A stretch of 64,000 nt of DNA. Origin: Paradesertivirga mongoliensis. Its GTDB lineage: Bacteria; Bacteroidota; Bacteroidia; Sphingobacteriales; Sphingobacteriaceae. Where the stretch lies: NCBI RefSeq assembly GCF_024436395.1, contig NZ_JAFMZO010000001.1, positions 1,062,181-1,126,180 of the forward strand. Direction: 5' to 3'. Position 1 is the stretch's first letter. Every line of letters begins with the position of its first letter. The notes beneath the pieces are model-generated. The model was given only the letters and a program-made list of their open reading frames with translations, did not search any database and was not told the origin of the DNA. Position numbers and translations under genes: made by a program. Of this stretch, positions 37,235 to 46,327 are shown one piece after another.

Positions 37235-37250
37235 ACTATTTTGTTAGTTT
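37212..37250. promoter_or_regulatory. Two tandem AAACTA-N6-TAGTTT operators
   Basis: AAACTA-N6-TAGTTT occurs at 37212-37229 and again at 37233-37250, with centres 21 bp apart, so on the same face of the helix. The first fills the promoter spacer and the second overlaps the -33 element. These are the likely binding sites of the BlaI-type repressor encoded next to them. They also lie upstream of the divergent MBL gene. Confidence 0.8.
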
Positions 37251-37303
37251 CTTTGAAAAAACATCTAAATGCTTTTGATGTTAAGTTAACACATACATTT
37301 CAA

Positions 37304-38704
37304 ATGACGATAACCTTTCACGGTGCAGCCCAAAACGTTACAGGGAGCAAGCACCTAATACAATTACAGAGCGGCACACAAATATTACTCGATTGCGGAA
37401 TGTTCCAGGGACTAGGAGAAGAAACCGATGGCCTCAATGAGCATTTCGGCTTCAGACCCGATAAAGTGAATTATTTAATCCTTTCACATGCACATATTGA
37501 TCATTGCGGGTTAATACCTCGTTTGGTTGCCGAGGGCTTTAAGGGGACAATTTACAGTACTGCGCCGACTATGGATTTAGCGCGGATTCTGTTAAACGAT
37601 TCGGCGCATATTCAGGAGCAAGATGCCGAGTTTAGCAATAAGAACCGCGCCCGTAAGGGACTACCCTTGGTCGACCCATTGTATACTGAAGAAGATGTGA
37701 TGGAGACAATGCGGCTTTTTAAGATAGTTGAGTATAATGAAGACTTCGAGATCGATCCGAGGATAAAATTAAAATTTACCGATGCCGGCCATATTCTCGG
37801 CAGTGCAGCAGTGCACCTTACAATCATTGATGAAGGAAAGGAATATCGGATAACATTTAGTGGAGACGTTGGACGGTATGGAGATCCCTTGCTACAGAGC
37901 CCTCAGACATTCGACCAGGCAGATTTCATACTTCTGGAATCGACCTATGGCGACTCACTGCATAAAGATTTAGAGGCTATCGAAGGCCAGCTTCAGGAGG
38001 TTATCCAGGAAACATGCGTGATTAAGAAAGGAAAGCTTATTATCCCGGCATTTAGTGTTGGTCGTACCCAGGAGCTGTTATATGCCTTGAATGCACTTGA
38101 GATTAAAGGCACTCTGCCAGATCTGGCTTATTACGTAGATAGTCCCCTTTCTGAAAAAGCCACTAACGTGCTTAAAGAACATACCGAAGTTTTCAACAAA
38201 AAGGTTAAGGAAGTTTTGAAAAGCGACGACGACGTATTTCATTTCAAAGGACTCAAGTTTATTCAATCGGTAGAAGAATCAAAAGCGCTGAACGAAGATC
38301 CGCGCCCCTGTGTAATCATTTCTTCTTCGGGAATGGCAGAAGCAGGAAGGGTAAAACATCACATAAAGAATAATGTTGAAAATTCTAAAAATACCATTCT
38401 TATTGTGGGTTATTGCGAGCCCTCGTCTTTGGGTGGGAGACTGGTAGCCGGAGCTAGGGTTGTAAGGATTTTCGGCGATGAATTTGATGTCAGAGCTGAC
38501 GTAAGAGTTATCAAATCGATGAGTGCGCACGGCGATTATGAAGACCTGTTGCGGTTTTTATCGTGCCAGGATCCAAAAGAAGTAAAAAAAATATTTCTCG
38601 TGCACGGCGAATACGATGTGCAGCAAATATTCAGGCAAAAGCTTGTTGATGCGGGTTTTTCGACAGTAATCATCCCTGAACAACATCAATCAGAGTACCT
38701 GTGA
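37304..38704 (+). CDS. Beta-CASP metallo-beta-lactamase-fold RNA hydrolase family protein, 466 aa
   Basis: CPSF73/YsxC-group MBL-fold protein, probably a metal-dependent ribonuclease. The zinc motif HAHIDHCG (about 57-64), the strand FTDAGHILGSAAVHL, the beta-CASP region (PAFSVGRTQELLYALN, then SSSGMAEAGRVKHHI) and the C-terminal SAHGDYEDLL are all present. The start is the ATG at 37304, which gives the family N-terminus MTITFHGAAQNVTGS. A longer frame to 37145 would overlap the blaI-like gene. Its upstream region contains the two BlaI-type operators, so it may be co-regulated. Confidence 0.92.
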   Translation: MTITFHGAAQNVTGSKHLIQLQSGTQILLDCGMFQGLGEETDGLNEHFGFRPDKVNYLILSHAHIDHCGLIPRLVAEGFKGTIYSTAPTMDLARILLNDSAHIQEQDAEFSNKNRARKGLPLVDPLYTEEDVMETMRLFKIVEYNEDFEIDPRIKLKFTDAGHILGSAAVHLTIIDEGKEYRITFSGDVGRYGDPLLQSPQTFDQADFILLESTYGDSLHKDLEAIEGQLQEVIQETCVIKKGKLIIPAFSVGRTQELLYALNALEIKGTLPDLAYYVDSPLSEKATNVLKEHTEVFNKKVKEVLKSDDDVFHFKGLKFIQSVEESKALNEDPRPCVIISSSGMAEAGRVKHHIKNNVENSKNTILIVGYCEPSSLGGRLVAGARVVRIFGDEFDVRADVRVIKSMSAHGDYEDLLRFLSCQDPKEVKKIFLVHGEYDVQQIFRQKLVDAGFSTVIIPEQHQSEYL

Positions 38705-38706
38705 TG

Positions 38707-38883
38707 TTAAAAGCACGTTTTTATAACTCCTTTTAAAGAGGGAATTTGAAAGCGAAGGCTTGCTTGTTGTTTGCCGGGCGCTATTTCGATCGTGTCTTTG
38801 CTTTTATATCCAATTATCAATAAGGCAGGAATCAATAGAATCAAAAACGGTGATATTGCTTGTGTCTTTTTCATGGCGTTCAT
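38707..38883 (-). CDS. Possible small membrane-anchored protein, 58 aa
   Basis: Short frame with a hydrophobic N-terminal segment (ISPFLILLIPALLIIGY) after a positively charged start (MNAMKKTQA), ending in a polar tail. It could be a small single-pass protein. No family is recognised, and there is no clear ribosome site or operon partner. It may be spurious. Confidence 0.35.
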   Translation of the reverse strand: MNAMKKTQAISPFLILLIPALLIIGYKSKDTIEIAPGKQQASLRFQIPSLKGVIKTCF

Positions 38884-39010
38884 CTTGTATATCAAATTAA
38901 CAGGATGATTTCGGTGTGTGAAAACTAATTAGACTAAGAGGGTGATGTTATAGATAAACCGGTTCTTTTAAAGGGCTAACGTTCGTCGGTTAATCTGGGG
39001 TGTTCGAAGA

Positions 39011-40045
39011 TTAGAGCTTCCGGTTCGTCGAACTATGGGTGATAAGCTGCGTATTTAAGGTTTTGGTTTCAAATTCAGTTACCGGATGTTTGCTTTCAAT
39101 TAACTTAATAAGCAGTTGAGTGGCCTGTTGTCCCATTTCAAAAGCAGGTTGTCTCACTACTGTAATCGGGGGCGAGAACAGAGGCGCAACATTCGAATTC
39201 GTGAAGCCCGAAATTCCGATCTTGCAGCCGTATTCAAGGTCCAGTTTTCTAAGTGCCAGCAAGGTACTTGTAGAAATTTTGTCCTGGGCGATGAACAGCG
39301 CGTCGGGTCTTTCTTTCAGTTTAAGGATATCTTTAACTGCAGCATCAATCTCGTCCTGAATTAAGCCACTGTAACTGCAATATTTAACATACGACTCGTT
39401 AAAAGGAATTTGATGCTTCTCCAGAGCCGCTTTATATCCTTCCAGTCGCTCGCGTGTAATGGAAAGGTGCGCCGCGTTGGTGAAATGCCCTATTTTAGTG
39501 TATCCCGATTTAATAAGAAACTCGGTAGCTTCAAAACCTCCCTGAAAATTATTCGCTATTACTTTGTGGGTGTTTATCTCTTCGCTCACGCGATCGAAGA
39601 ATACGATCGGTAGACCTTTTTCATGCAAAGATTTCAGATATGAAATATCGTTACTTTCTGATGATAGCGAAATCAATAATCCATCTACCGACCTCGAAGC
39701 AAGATGTTCTACGTTCAGCACCTCACGTTCATGGTTTTCGTTGCTTTGAGTAATGATGACATGGTAGCCTGAATTGTAGGCAATAGACTCAATACCGTTA
39801 ATGGCCTGTGAAAAAAAATTATTCGCAATCTCGCAAACCACTACGCCGATAGAATGACTCCGCCTCTCTTTTAAACTTAAGGCTATTGGGTTTGGACGGT
39901 AATTGATTTTTTCGGCATACTCCAGAACTATCCGCTTGGTTTCTTCACTAATTTCGTAACCGCCTCTAAGTGCCCGCGAAACCGTGGATGTAGAGAATCC
40001 TAAAGCTTTCGCGATGTCTTTTATAGTGGTGGTTTCAAACCGCAT
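39011..40045 (-). CDS. LacI family transcriptional regulator, 344 aa
   Basis: Sugar-responsive repressor, probably of the adjacent pectin locus. The N-terminal helix-turn-helix reads TIKDIAKALGFSTSTVSRALRGGYEISEETK (about 7-37) with the hinge NYRPNPIALSLKERRSHSIGVVV, and the periplasmic-binding-protein-like ligand domain follows. It is divergent from the first pectate lyase gene. A LacI-type pseudopalindrome (40125-40142) lies between them and recurs at other genes of the locus. The natural effector is unknown; KDG or a related uronate would fit. Confidence 0.92.
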   Translation of the reverse strand: MRFETTTIKDIAKALGFSTSTVSRALRGGYEISEETKRIVLEYAEKINYRPNPIALSLKERRSHSIGVVVCEIANNFFSQAINGIESIAYNSGYHVIITQSNENHEREVLNVEHLASRSVDGLLISLSSESNDISYLKSLHEKGLPIVFFDRVSEEINTHKVIANNFQGGFEATEFLIKSGYTKIGHFTNAAHLSITRERLEGYKAALEKHQIPFNESYVKYCSYSGLIQDEIDAAVKDILKLKERPDALFIAQDKISTSTLLALRKLDLEYGCKIGISGFTNSNVAPLFSPPITVVRQPAFEMGQQATQLLIKLIESKHPVTEFETKTLNTQLITHSSTNRKL

Positions 40046-40343
40046 TCGGTGTTTTATTTACTTGTCGAAGTTAATGAAATGAAGGTAAGAATAACAAAGT
40101 GATTTGGGGAAAGTTTCTGCCTACATCGTTGCCGGGAACGATTGCATTTTTTTTTATAACCAGGCCTGCAAAACTTTAATAAAAAGTGTTTAAACTTGTT
40201 ATTAGATAAACCCAAGTAATAACCAGTTACTTAGGCGGTGGTAACCGCAAGAAATCTTTCTTATCCTAGCAAATCACGGGTAACGTCACAGATTCGGCGA
40301 ACGAGCGTTAAGATAATTACTGACGCCCAAATCAAATAACAAA
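40046..40343. other. Divergent regulatory region, LacI gene / pectate lyase gene
   Basis: About 300 bases without a gene. It contains the LacI-type operator at 40125-40142. No consensus TAnnTTTG promoter was evident in either direction. Confidence 0.6.
40125..40142. promoter_or_regulatory. LacI-type operator, best copy
   Basis: ATCGTTGCCGGGAACGAT is an 18-bp pseudopalindrome matching its reverse complement at 16 of 18 positions, with the central CG step typical of LacI family sites. Related sequences lie at 44452 and 58862. Confidence 0.75.
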
Positions 40344-41690
40344 ATGAATAGAATTATAATCATCGCTGCCGCTTTTCTGCTTTGTAGTTGTGCTCCGCAA
40401 GTTCTGAAAACAGCCAGCGACGGGCAACCCATTGCTTTCCCCGGTGCTGAAGGCTTTGGGAAGTATACCACCGGTGGTCGTGGAGGCAAAGCAATCATTG
40501 TATCCAACCTTAATGACGCTGGAGAGGGAAGTTTACGAAAAGCCATCCAGGCTAAAGGGCCGCGGACGGTGGTATTTGCGGTCTCGGGCACCATAGCTTT
40601 AGAATCTCCTCTGGATATAAATAATCCGGATATTACCATCGCGGGTCAATCTGCTCCGGGGGATGGAATTTGTTTAAAAAATTACTCACTCAATGTAAAG
40701 GCTGATAATGTTATAATACGTTATCTCCGGGTGAGGATGGGCGACGAGAAGAAATACCAGGGAGACGCTCTGGGAGGCGTTAAAGGCAATTCGAATATCA
40801 TCATCGATCATTGCTCGGTAAGCTGGGCCACAGATGAGACTGCTTCATTTTACAATAACAAAAATTTCAGCATGCAATGGTGTATTATATCCGAGAGCCT
40901 GAATGCTTCGGCTCATGCTAAAGGCGAACATGGTTATGGCGGCATCTGGGGAGGCCGTGGAGCTAGCTTCCACCATAATTTATTAGCGAGCCATAAAAGT
41001 CGTACGCCGCGTTTTAGTGGCTCCTCAACTACTAAAAATACGCCCGACGAGCTGGTAGATTTCAGGAATAACGTGATTTACAATTGGGGTGAAAATAATA
41101 TTTATGGCGGTGAGGAGGGGAGATATAATGTTGTCGCCAATTATTTCAGGTCGGGCAAGGCAACCGATTCATCTAAAAAGAACCGGATGTTGCAGCCATG
41201 GTCGCCATATGGTAAGTTTTACGTTGCCGGAAATGAGATCAGTGGTTATCCGGCTATAAGTGATGACAATTGGAGTGGAGGTGTTCAGGCAGATCATCCC
41301 GATTCGGCAAAGGCAGATGTGGCTTTTCAGGCGGTGCCCATCACCCAGCACACCGCGAGGAAGGCATTCGACCTGGTGCTGGCGCATGCCGGGGCCAGCC
41401 ACAAGCGTGATATTGTAGATTCAAGAATAACCCAGGAAGTTAGAAACGGAGTATCGGTATCAGGAAAAGCAAATAATGGGATCATTGATTCGCCCAATGA
41501 TGTAGGAGGATGGCCCGAACTGAAATCTCTGACGGCTCCGTTGGATTCTGATAAAGACGGAGTGCCGGATGATTGGGAGAGAAAAAATAAACTTAATCCG
41601 AATGATCCCTCAGATGCTGCCAAAGTAGCTGCTAAAACTTTCTACACTAATCTGGAAGTTTATTTAAACAGCTTGATAAAAAGTATTTAA
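40344..41690 (+). CDS. Pectate lyase, polysaccharide lyase family 1, 448 aa
   Basis: Secreted right-handed beta-helix enzyme cleaving polygalacturonan by beta-elimination. An N-terminal lipoprotein signal (MNRIIIIAAAFLLCSC) is followed by FPGAEGFGKYTTGGRGGKAIIVSNLNDAGEGSLRKAI. The active region includes IIDHCSVSWATDETASFYNNKNFSMQWCIISESLN and the FHHNLLASHKSRTPRF arginine segment. Near the C-terminus DSDKDGVPDDWERKNKLNPNDP is a calcium-binding, thrombospondin-type repeat common in secreted lyases. It is divergent from the LacI regulator and separated from the next gene by a terminator. Confidence 0.92.
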   Translation: MNRIIIIAAAFLLCSCAPQVLKTASDGQPIAFPGAEGFGKYTTGGRGGKAIIVSNLNDAGEGSLRKAIQAKGPRTVVFAVSGTIALESPLDINNPDITIAGQSAPGDGICLKNYSLNVKADNVIIRYLRVRMGDEKKYQGDALGGVKGNSNIIIDHCSVSWATDETASFYNNKNFSMQWCIISESLNASAHAKGEHGYGGIWGGRGASFHHNLLASHKSRTPRFSGSSTTKNTPDELVDFRNNVIYNWGENNIYGGEEGRYNVVANYFRSGKATDSSKKNRMLQPWSPYGKFYVAGNEISGYPAISDDNWSGGVQADHPDSAKADVAFQAVPITQHTARKAFDLVLAHAGASHKRDIVDSRITQEVRNGVSVSGKANNGIIDSPNDVGGWPELKSLTAPLDSDKDGVPDDWERKNKLNPNDPSDAAKVAAKTFYTNLEVYLNSLIKSI

Positions 41691-41728
41691 AAAACATCCT
41701 ATAAGCTGATTAGCTTACAGGATGTTTT
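41691..41728. terminator. Bidirectional terminator
   Basis: AAAACATCCTATAAGCT pairs with AGCTTACAGGATGTTTT (one mismatch) around a short loop. It lies between the convergent pectate lyase (+) and SDR (-) genes. Confidence 0.8.
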
Positions 41729-41739
41729 ATTGCTTTATA

Positions 41740-42528
41740 TTATTCATTAGCCGCTTTTCCAAGCGTAGCTAAGATACCGCCGTCAACATAAAGAATATGC
41801 CCGCTTACAAAATCCGAAGCTTTAGAAGCTAAGAAGATAGTGGCTCCTTGTAAATCTTCGGGTTCTCCCCATCTTGCTGCCGGTGTGCGGCTGATGATGA
41901 AGTCGTTAAAAGGATGTCCGTCTACGCGGATAGGTGCAGTCTGCGTAGTTGCAAAATAACCCGGACCGATACCATTTACCTGAACATTGTATTGAGCCCA
42001 TTCTGTCGCAAGGTTTTTTGTAAGCATCTTCAATCCGCCTTTTGCAGCAGCGTAAGCGCTCACCGTTGCTCTTCCAACCTCACTCATCATAGAACAGATG
42101 TTGATGATTTTGCCAGATTTGCGCTGAACCATAAATTTACCTACCTGTTTCGACATGATAAATGGTCCTGTAAGGTCGATTTTGATTACCTGCTCCCAAT
42201 CGGCGACTTCCATTTCTAAAACGGGGATGCGTTTAATAATACCTGCGTTGTTAATCAGAATATCGATCGGGCCAACTTCTTGTTCAATTTGAGCAACACC
42301 TTTAGCAACTGCAGCTTCGTCGGTTACGTCGAAAATATACCCGTGACATTTTATGCCGTTTTTAGCATATTCTTCAATTGCTGTATCGAGCTTTTGTTTA
42401 TCAATGTCGTTGATAATTATTTGCGCTCCAGCTTTGGCGAGCCCGGTTGCCATAGACATCCCCAAACCATGGGTTCCGCCTGTAATAAGGGCTCTTTTTC
42501 CAGTTAAGTCAAAAAGAGATAGTGACAT
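41740..42528 (-). CDS. SDR family oxidoreductase, gluconate 5-dehydrogenase-like, 262 aa
   Basis: Classical short-chain dehydrogenase. The cofactor site is ALITGGTHGLGMSMATGLAKAG (residues 13-34), followed by the NNAG motif (ILINNAGII) and the catalytic NICSMMSEVG with YAAAK. It resembles gluconate 5-dehydrogenase and KduD enzymes. Since another gene in the locus is a closer KduD, this one may act on a related keto-uronate or keto-gluconate. It is divergent from that kduD across about 160 bases. Confidence 0.85.
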   Translation of the reverse strand: MSLSLFDLTGKRALITGGTHGLGMSMATGLAKAGAQIIINDIDKQKLDTAIEEYAKNGIKCHGYIFDVTDEAAVAKGVAQIEQEVGPIDILINNAGIIKRIPVLEMEVADWEQVIKIDLTGPFIMSKQVGKFMVQRKSGKIINICSMMSEVGRATVSAYAAAKGGLKMLTKNLATEWAQYNVQVNGIGPGYFATTQTAPIRVDGHPFNDFIISRTPAARWGEPEDLQGATIFLASKASDFVSGHILYVDGGILATLGKAANE

Positions 42529-42691
42529 GTTATCGTGTTATTTAATGATGGTTTGAATTAGAAGATGCAATGTTATGAAAATTGCTCCGGATAAAAAACC
42601 TTTTAACCCCAGAGCACTTAAACGAAACAAAACTGCTACATCCTTTTTAAATCTTATCAGGAAAGAGTAATTTGCGGCATTCCGTATAAAA

Positions 42692-43465
42692 ATGACAAAC
42701 ACACCTCTATTATTTAGCTTAGAAGGAAAATTGGCGCTTGTTACCGGGTGCAATCGTGGAATCGGCAGAGCGATGGCTGAAGCGCTGGCAGAAGCAGGCG
42801 CTGATATTATTGGGGTGTCTTCATCTCTTGTCCAAACCGGCAGCGAAGTGGAAAAATCGGTTCATTCGTTCGGGCGGACTTTCAAGGCTTACCAATGCGA
42901 TTTCGGCGATAAAGGTCAGGTAAAGCAATTCCTGGAAAAAGTTTTGGCAGAGAATCCAAAGATCGATATCCTGGTTAACAACGCCGGGATAATTTTGCGG
43001 CAGCCTGCCGCCGAGCATTCTGACGATTACTGGTACAAGGTTATAGATGTGAATCTTAATAGTCAATTCATTATTACGCGCGAGATTGGCGCCAGTATGC
43101 TGAAAAACGGATCGGGTAAGATTATATTTACTGCATCTTTGTTAAGTTTCCAGGGTGGCGTAAATGTTCCGGGATATGCCGCAAGTAAGGGAGCCATAGG
43201 TAGTTTGGTAAAAGCTTTTTCCAACGAGTGGGCAGCGAAGGGATTGAATGTAAATGCTATTGCGCCCGGGTATATCAGCACGGATAACACCGACGAATTA
43301 AGGAACAATCCGGAAAGAAGCAAATCAATACTCGACCGCATACCAGCCGGCAGGTGGGGTGAGCCCGAAGATTTCAAAGGGCCTGTTGTTTTCCTCGCTT
43401 CAAAAGCTTCTGATTATGTTCACGGAACCATCTTAACGGTAGATGGCGGATGGATGGCACGATAA
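42692..43465 (+). CDS. kduD: 2-dehydro-3-deoxy-D-gluconate 5-dehydrogenase, SDR family, 257 aa
   Basis: Reduces 2,5-diketo-3-deoxygluconate to 2-keto-3-deoxygluconate in the breakdown of unsaturated pectin products. Motifs: ALVTGCNRGIGRAMAEALAEAGADIIG (residues 14-40), ILVNNAGIILRQPAAEHSDDYWYKVIDVNLNSQFI, YAASK and SNEWAAKGLNVNAIAPGYISTDNT, all as in KduD. It is 25 bases upstream of kduI on the same strand, the pathway partner. Confidence 0.92.
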   Translation: MTNTPLLFSLEGKLALVTGCNRGIGRAMAEALAEAGADIIGVSSSLVQTGSEVEKSVHSFGRTFKAYQCDFGDKGQVKQFLEKVLAENPKIDILVNNAGIILRQPAAEHSDDYWYKVIDVNLNSQFIITREIGASMLKNGSGKIIFTASLLSFQGGVNVPGYAASKGAIGSLVKAFSNEWAAKGLNVNAIAPGYISTDNTDELRNNPERSKSILDRIPAGRWGEPEDFKGPVVFLASKASDYVHGTILTVDGGWMAR

Positions 43466-43490
43466 ATATAAACTCAATTTATAATACTAT

Positions 43491-44327
43491 ATGTTAATGA
43501 ACCAACGATATGCTCAGGGCCCAAAAGAGGTTGCGGGCCTTAATACAGCAGAGCTGAGAGAAAACTTCCTGGTAGATGATCTGATGCAAAATGATCAGTT
43601 CAACTTCACATATTCGCATTTTGACAGGGCGATTGTTGGAAGTATTGTGCCTGCAAGCAAGGAGCTTGAATTACCTACTTACGATAACTTACGTTCAGAT
43701 TATTTTCTTGAGAGAAGAGAACTTGGAGTGATTAATGTTGGCGGCAACGGGGAAATAGTTGTAGATGGAACCGCTTATTCATTAACGAAGCTGGATGCAC
43801 TTTATATAGGTAAAGGCGCTAAATCTGTAAAGTTTAAAAGCCTTTCGGCAGATAGCCCGGCCATGTTCTACATGTACTCAGTTCCTGCTCACAAGGAATT
43901 TCCGGTTCAGTTAGTTAAGAAGGAAGACGCATTTCCGACAACTATTGGCAGCAAAGCCACAGCTAACGAGCGTACAATTTACAAATATATCCACCTGGAA
44001 GGAGCGAAAAGCTGTCAGCTGGTAATGGGATTAACCGTTTTACACGAAGGCAGCGTGTGGAATACTATGCCTTCGCATGTACACGACAGAAGAAGTGAAA
44101 TTTATTTTTATTTCGATGTTCCGGATAATCAAGTGGTTTTTCACATGATGGGTCAGCCGCAAGAGACGCGACACCTTATCATGCACAACCATCAGGCAGT
44201 AATTTCTCCACCCTGGTCTATTCACTCGGGAGGTGGAACGGCCAACTATGGCTTTATCTGGTCGATGAGCGGCGAGAATCTCGTTTACTCGGATATGGAT
44301 GCCGTAGCCATGAGAGATTTGAGATAA
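43491..44327 (+). CDS. kduI: 5-dehydro-4-deoxy-D-glucuronate isomerase, 278 aa
   Basis: Cupin-fold metal isomerase converting 5-keto-4-deoxyuronate (from unsaturated galacturonate) to 2,5-diketo-3-deoxygluconate. The zinc site lies in WNTMPSHVHDRRSEIYFYFDV, with further His in HNHQAVISPPWSIHSG. The N-terminus RYAQGPKEVAGLNTAELRENFLVDDLM is family-typical. A second ATG two codons downstream is an alternative start. It follows kduD, and a terminator follows it. Confidence 0.97.
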   Translation: MLMNQRYAQGPKEVAGLNTAELRENFLVDDLMQNDQFNFTYSHFDRAIVGSIVPASKELELPTYDNLRSDYFLERRELGVINVGGNGEIVVDGTAYSLTKLDALYIGKGAKSVKFKSLSADSPAMFYMYSVPAHKEFPVQLVKKEDAFPTTIGSKATANERTIYKYIHLEGAKSCQLVMGLTVLHEGSVWNTMPSHVHDRRSEIYFYFDVPDNQVVFHMMGQPQETRHLIMHNHQAVISPPWSIHSGGGTANYGFIWSMSGENLVYSDMDAVAMRDLR

Positions 44328-44398
44328 AGACCAAAATGCATACAACTCTTAATGGTATCCCGAATCTGAGATGTTAGAGTTGGTCATGAAAAGGTTAC

Positions 44399-44433
44399 AG
44401 AGGCTGGTTATATCAATAACCGGCCTCTTTTTG
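44399..44433 (+). terminator. Terminator of kduD-kduI
   Basis: AGAGGCTGGTTAT / ATAACCGGCCTCT with one wobble pair, a 4-base loop and a T run. It ends the transcript before the regulatory region of the next operon. Confidence 0.88.
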
Positions 44434-44647
44434 AATCTAGCAAGCCGCTGAGCCGTTTTCGGGAACGATTGCGTAAATATTCTTCTTCAAATCCTGTTGC
44501 TTTTGCCTTAATCTTGCTAAACTTGTTGATAAGTTGGCAGCAAGAAATACACTAACTGATAAAGCCGGTCCAGAATCTGTTTCCCCAAAGCTTTTTAATG
44601 TATTAAAACTGCAGCTGGTCCGTTATAAGATCAAACTTTAATTTATA
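44434..44647 (+). other. Regulatory region upstream of the pectinolytic operon
   Basis: Gene-free stretch between the kduI terminator and the polygalacturonase gene. It holds the second LacI-type operator (44452-44469) and, about 30 bases beyond, TGCTTTTG (44498-44505), which differs from TAnnTTTG at one position and may be the -7 element. Confidence 0.55.
44452..44469. promoter_or_regulatory. LacI-type operator, second copy
   Basis: GCCGTTTTCGGGAACGAT shares the right half CGGGAACGAT with the copy at 40125. It continues as TGCGTAAATATTC, which is nearly repeated after the copy at 58862. Confidence 0.65.
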
Positions 44648-46315
44648 ATGAAACATACACTTACTATATTATCTCTTACTGCTCTCGTTTTTGCATCGTC
44701 GGCAAGTTATTCTCAGCAGGGAGCTAAACCCTGGCCATCTAAACTGCCTGTTGTTAAAGCGCCGGTATTTAAAAAAGACACACTCAGTATTGTAAGCTTC
44801 GGAGCCGTAAGCGACGGTATTACATTAAATACTAAAAGTATCAATGATGCCATCGAAACCAGCTCAAAAAAAGGGGGGGGCGTAGTTGTGGTGCCCAGGG
44901 GGTTATGGCTTACCGGCCCTATCGAATTAAAAAGCAATGTTAATCTGCATTTGAAAGCAGATGCCATGCTTTCCTTTACTAAGGATTTGTCGCAATACAA
45001 ACTGCTATCAACCAACTGGGAAGGTTTAGCCGCCATTCGCAATCAATCTCCCATTTCCGGCACTAATCTGGTAAATATAGCCATCACCGGAAAAGGGATA
45101 ATAGATGGCAGTGGTGATGCCTGGCGCATGGTTAAGAGGGGGAAGCTGACCGAGAGTCAATGGAAAAATCTGGTAGCGTCAGGTGGTGTTTTAAGTGATG
45201 ATGAACAAATCTGGTATCCCACAGAGAGTTCTCTGAAAGGATCAAAAGTTAAAGCAGCGGGGGTTATCGCGGGTGGCAAAACAGCTGATGATTTTGCCGA
45301 AATAAAGGATTTTCTCCGTCCGAATTTAGTGGTACTGGCTAAATGTAAAAACATTTTATTAGAAGGTGTTACCTTTCAAAACTCACCGGCATGGAACATC
45401 CATCCGTTAATGTCCGAGAACATTGTGATCCGCGACATTTATGCTAAAAACCCCTGGTATGCACAAAATGGCGATGGATTGGATATAGAATCATGTAATA
45501 ATGTTCTGGTCGAAAATAGTGTATTTGATGTTGGAGATGACGGGATATGTATTAAATCCGGCAGAGATGCAGAGGGGCGTAAACGGGCAATGCCAACTCA
45601 AAACGTGGTGATCAGAAATTGTGTGGTTTATCATGCTCACGGAGGTTTTGTAGTAGGCAGTGAAATGTCTGGAGGCGCAAATAATATTTATGTTTCAGAC
45701 TGTACATTCATCGGAACAGATATCGGACTTCGTTTTAAAACCACTCGTGGACGCGGTGGTGTGGTAGAGAACATCTTCATCAAAAACATCAGCATGAAAG
45801 ACATTGCCGGCGAGGCATTGTTATTTGATATGTACTATGCGGCTGTTGATCCGATTCCGGCCGCCGGCGAAAATCGTCAGGCACCTAAGGTTCAGGTCCT
45901 GCCGGTTACAGAAGAGACCCCATCTTTCAAAAATATTTATATCAACAACGTGGTAGCAGACGGAGCCGCTAAGGCAATATTTATTCGCGGTTTACCCGAA
46001 ATGAATATTCACAATATCTTCCTTGAAAATATGACTTTGCAAGCCAATAAGGGGATAGAAGTGGAGGAGGCACGAAACATCCACTTTAAAAATGTCAATG
46101 TTATCAGCAAGGACACAAAACCGGTTGTAAATATTCTTAACAGCAATTCTATTTTCTTCGACGGGTTTAGATATAAAGAAGGTGCGGCCTTGCTGTTTAA
46201 TGTAAAAGGTGATCGCAGCGCTAATATCTCTGTTGCCAATACTAATGTTAAAGGCGCCGTTAATCAAACAGAATTTTCTCAGGATGCTAAAAACCAGTCG
46301 CTGACTATAAAATAG
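44648..46315 (+). CDS. Polygalacturonase, glycoside hydrolase family 28, 555 aa
   Basis: Secreted right-handed beta-helix hydrolase cleaving galacturonan. A signal peptide is at residues 1-23. GH28 catalytic motifs are present: N274-G-D276 in NGDGLD, D297-D298 in GDDGI, H331 in AHGGFVVGSE and R362-F-K364. The N-terminus has the family ISFGAVSDGITLNTKSINDAIE-type start and GGGVVVVPRGLWLTGPIELKSNVNLHL. It is first in a run with GH105 and PL10 (13 bases to the next gene). It could be an exo-acting enzyme or prefer rhamnogalacturonan. Confidence 0.92.
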   Translation: MKHTLTILSLTALVFASSASYSQQGAKPWPSKLPVVKAPVFKKDTLSIVSFGAVSDGITLNTKSINDAIETSSKKGGGVVVVPRGLWLTGPIELKSNVNLHLKADAMLSFTKDLSQYKLLSTNWEGLAAIRNQSPISGTNLVNIAITGKGIIDGSGDAWRMVKRGKLTESQWKNLVASGGVLSDDEQIWYPTESSLKGSKVKAAGVIAGGKTADDFAEIKDFLRPNLVVLAKCKNILLEGVTFQNSPAWNIHPLMSENIVIRDIYAKNPWYAQNGDGLDIESCNNVLVENSVFDVGDDGICIKSGRDAEGRKRAMPTQNVVIRNCVVYHAHGGFVVGSEMSGGANNIYVSDCTFIGTDIGLRFKTTRGRGGVVENIFIKNISMKDIAGEALLFDMYYAAVDPIPAAGENRQAPKVQVLPVTEETPSFKNIYINNVVADGAAKAIFIRGLPEMNIHNIFLENMTLQANKGIEVEEARNIHFKNVNVISKDTKPVVNILNSNSIFFDGFRYKEGAALLFNVKGDRSANISVANTNVKGAVNQTEFSQDAKNQSLTIK

Positions 46316-46327
46316 ACCTTATTAATA

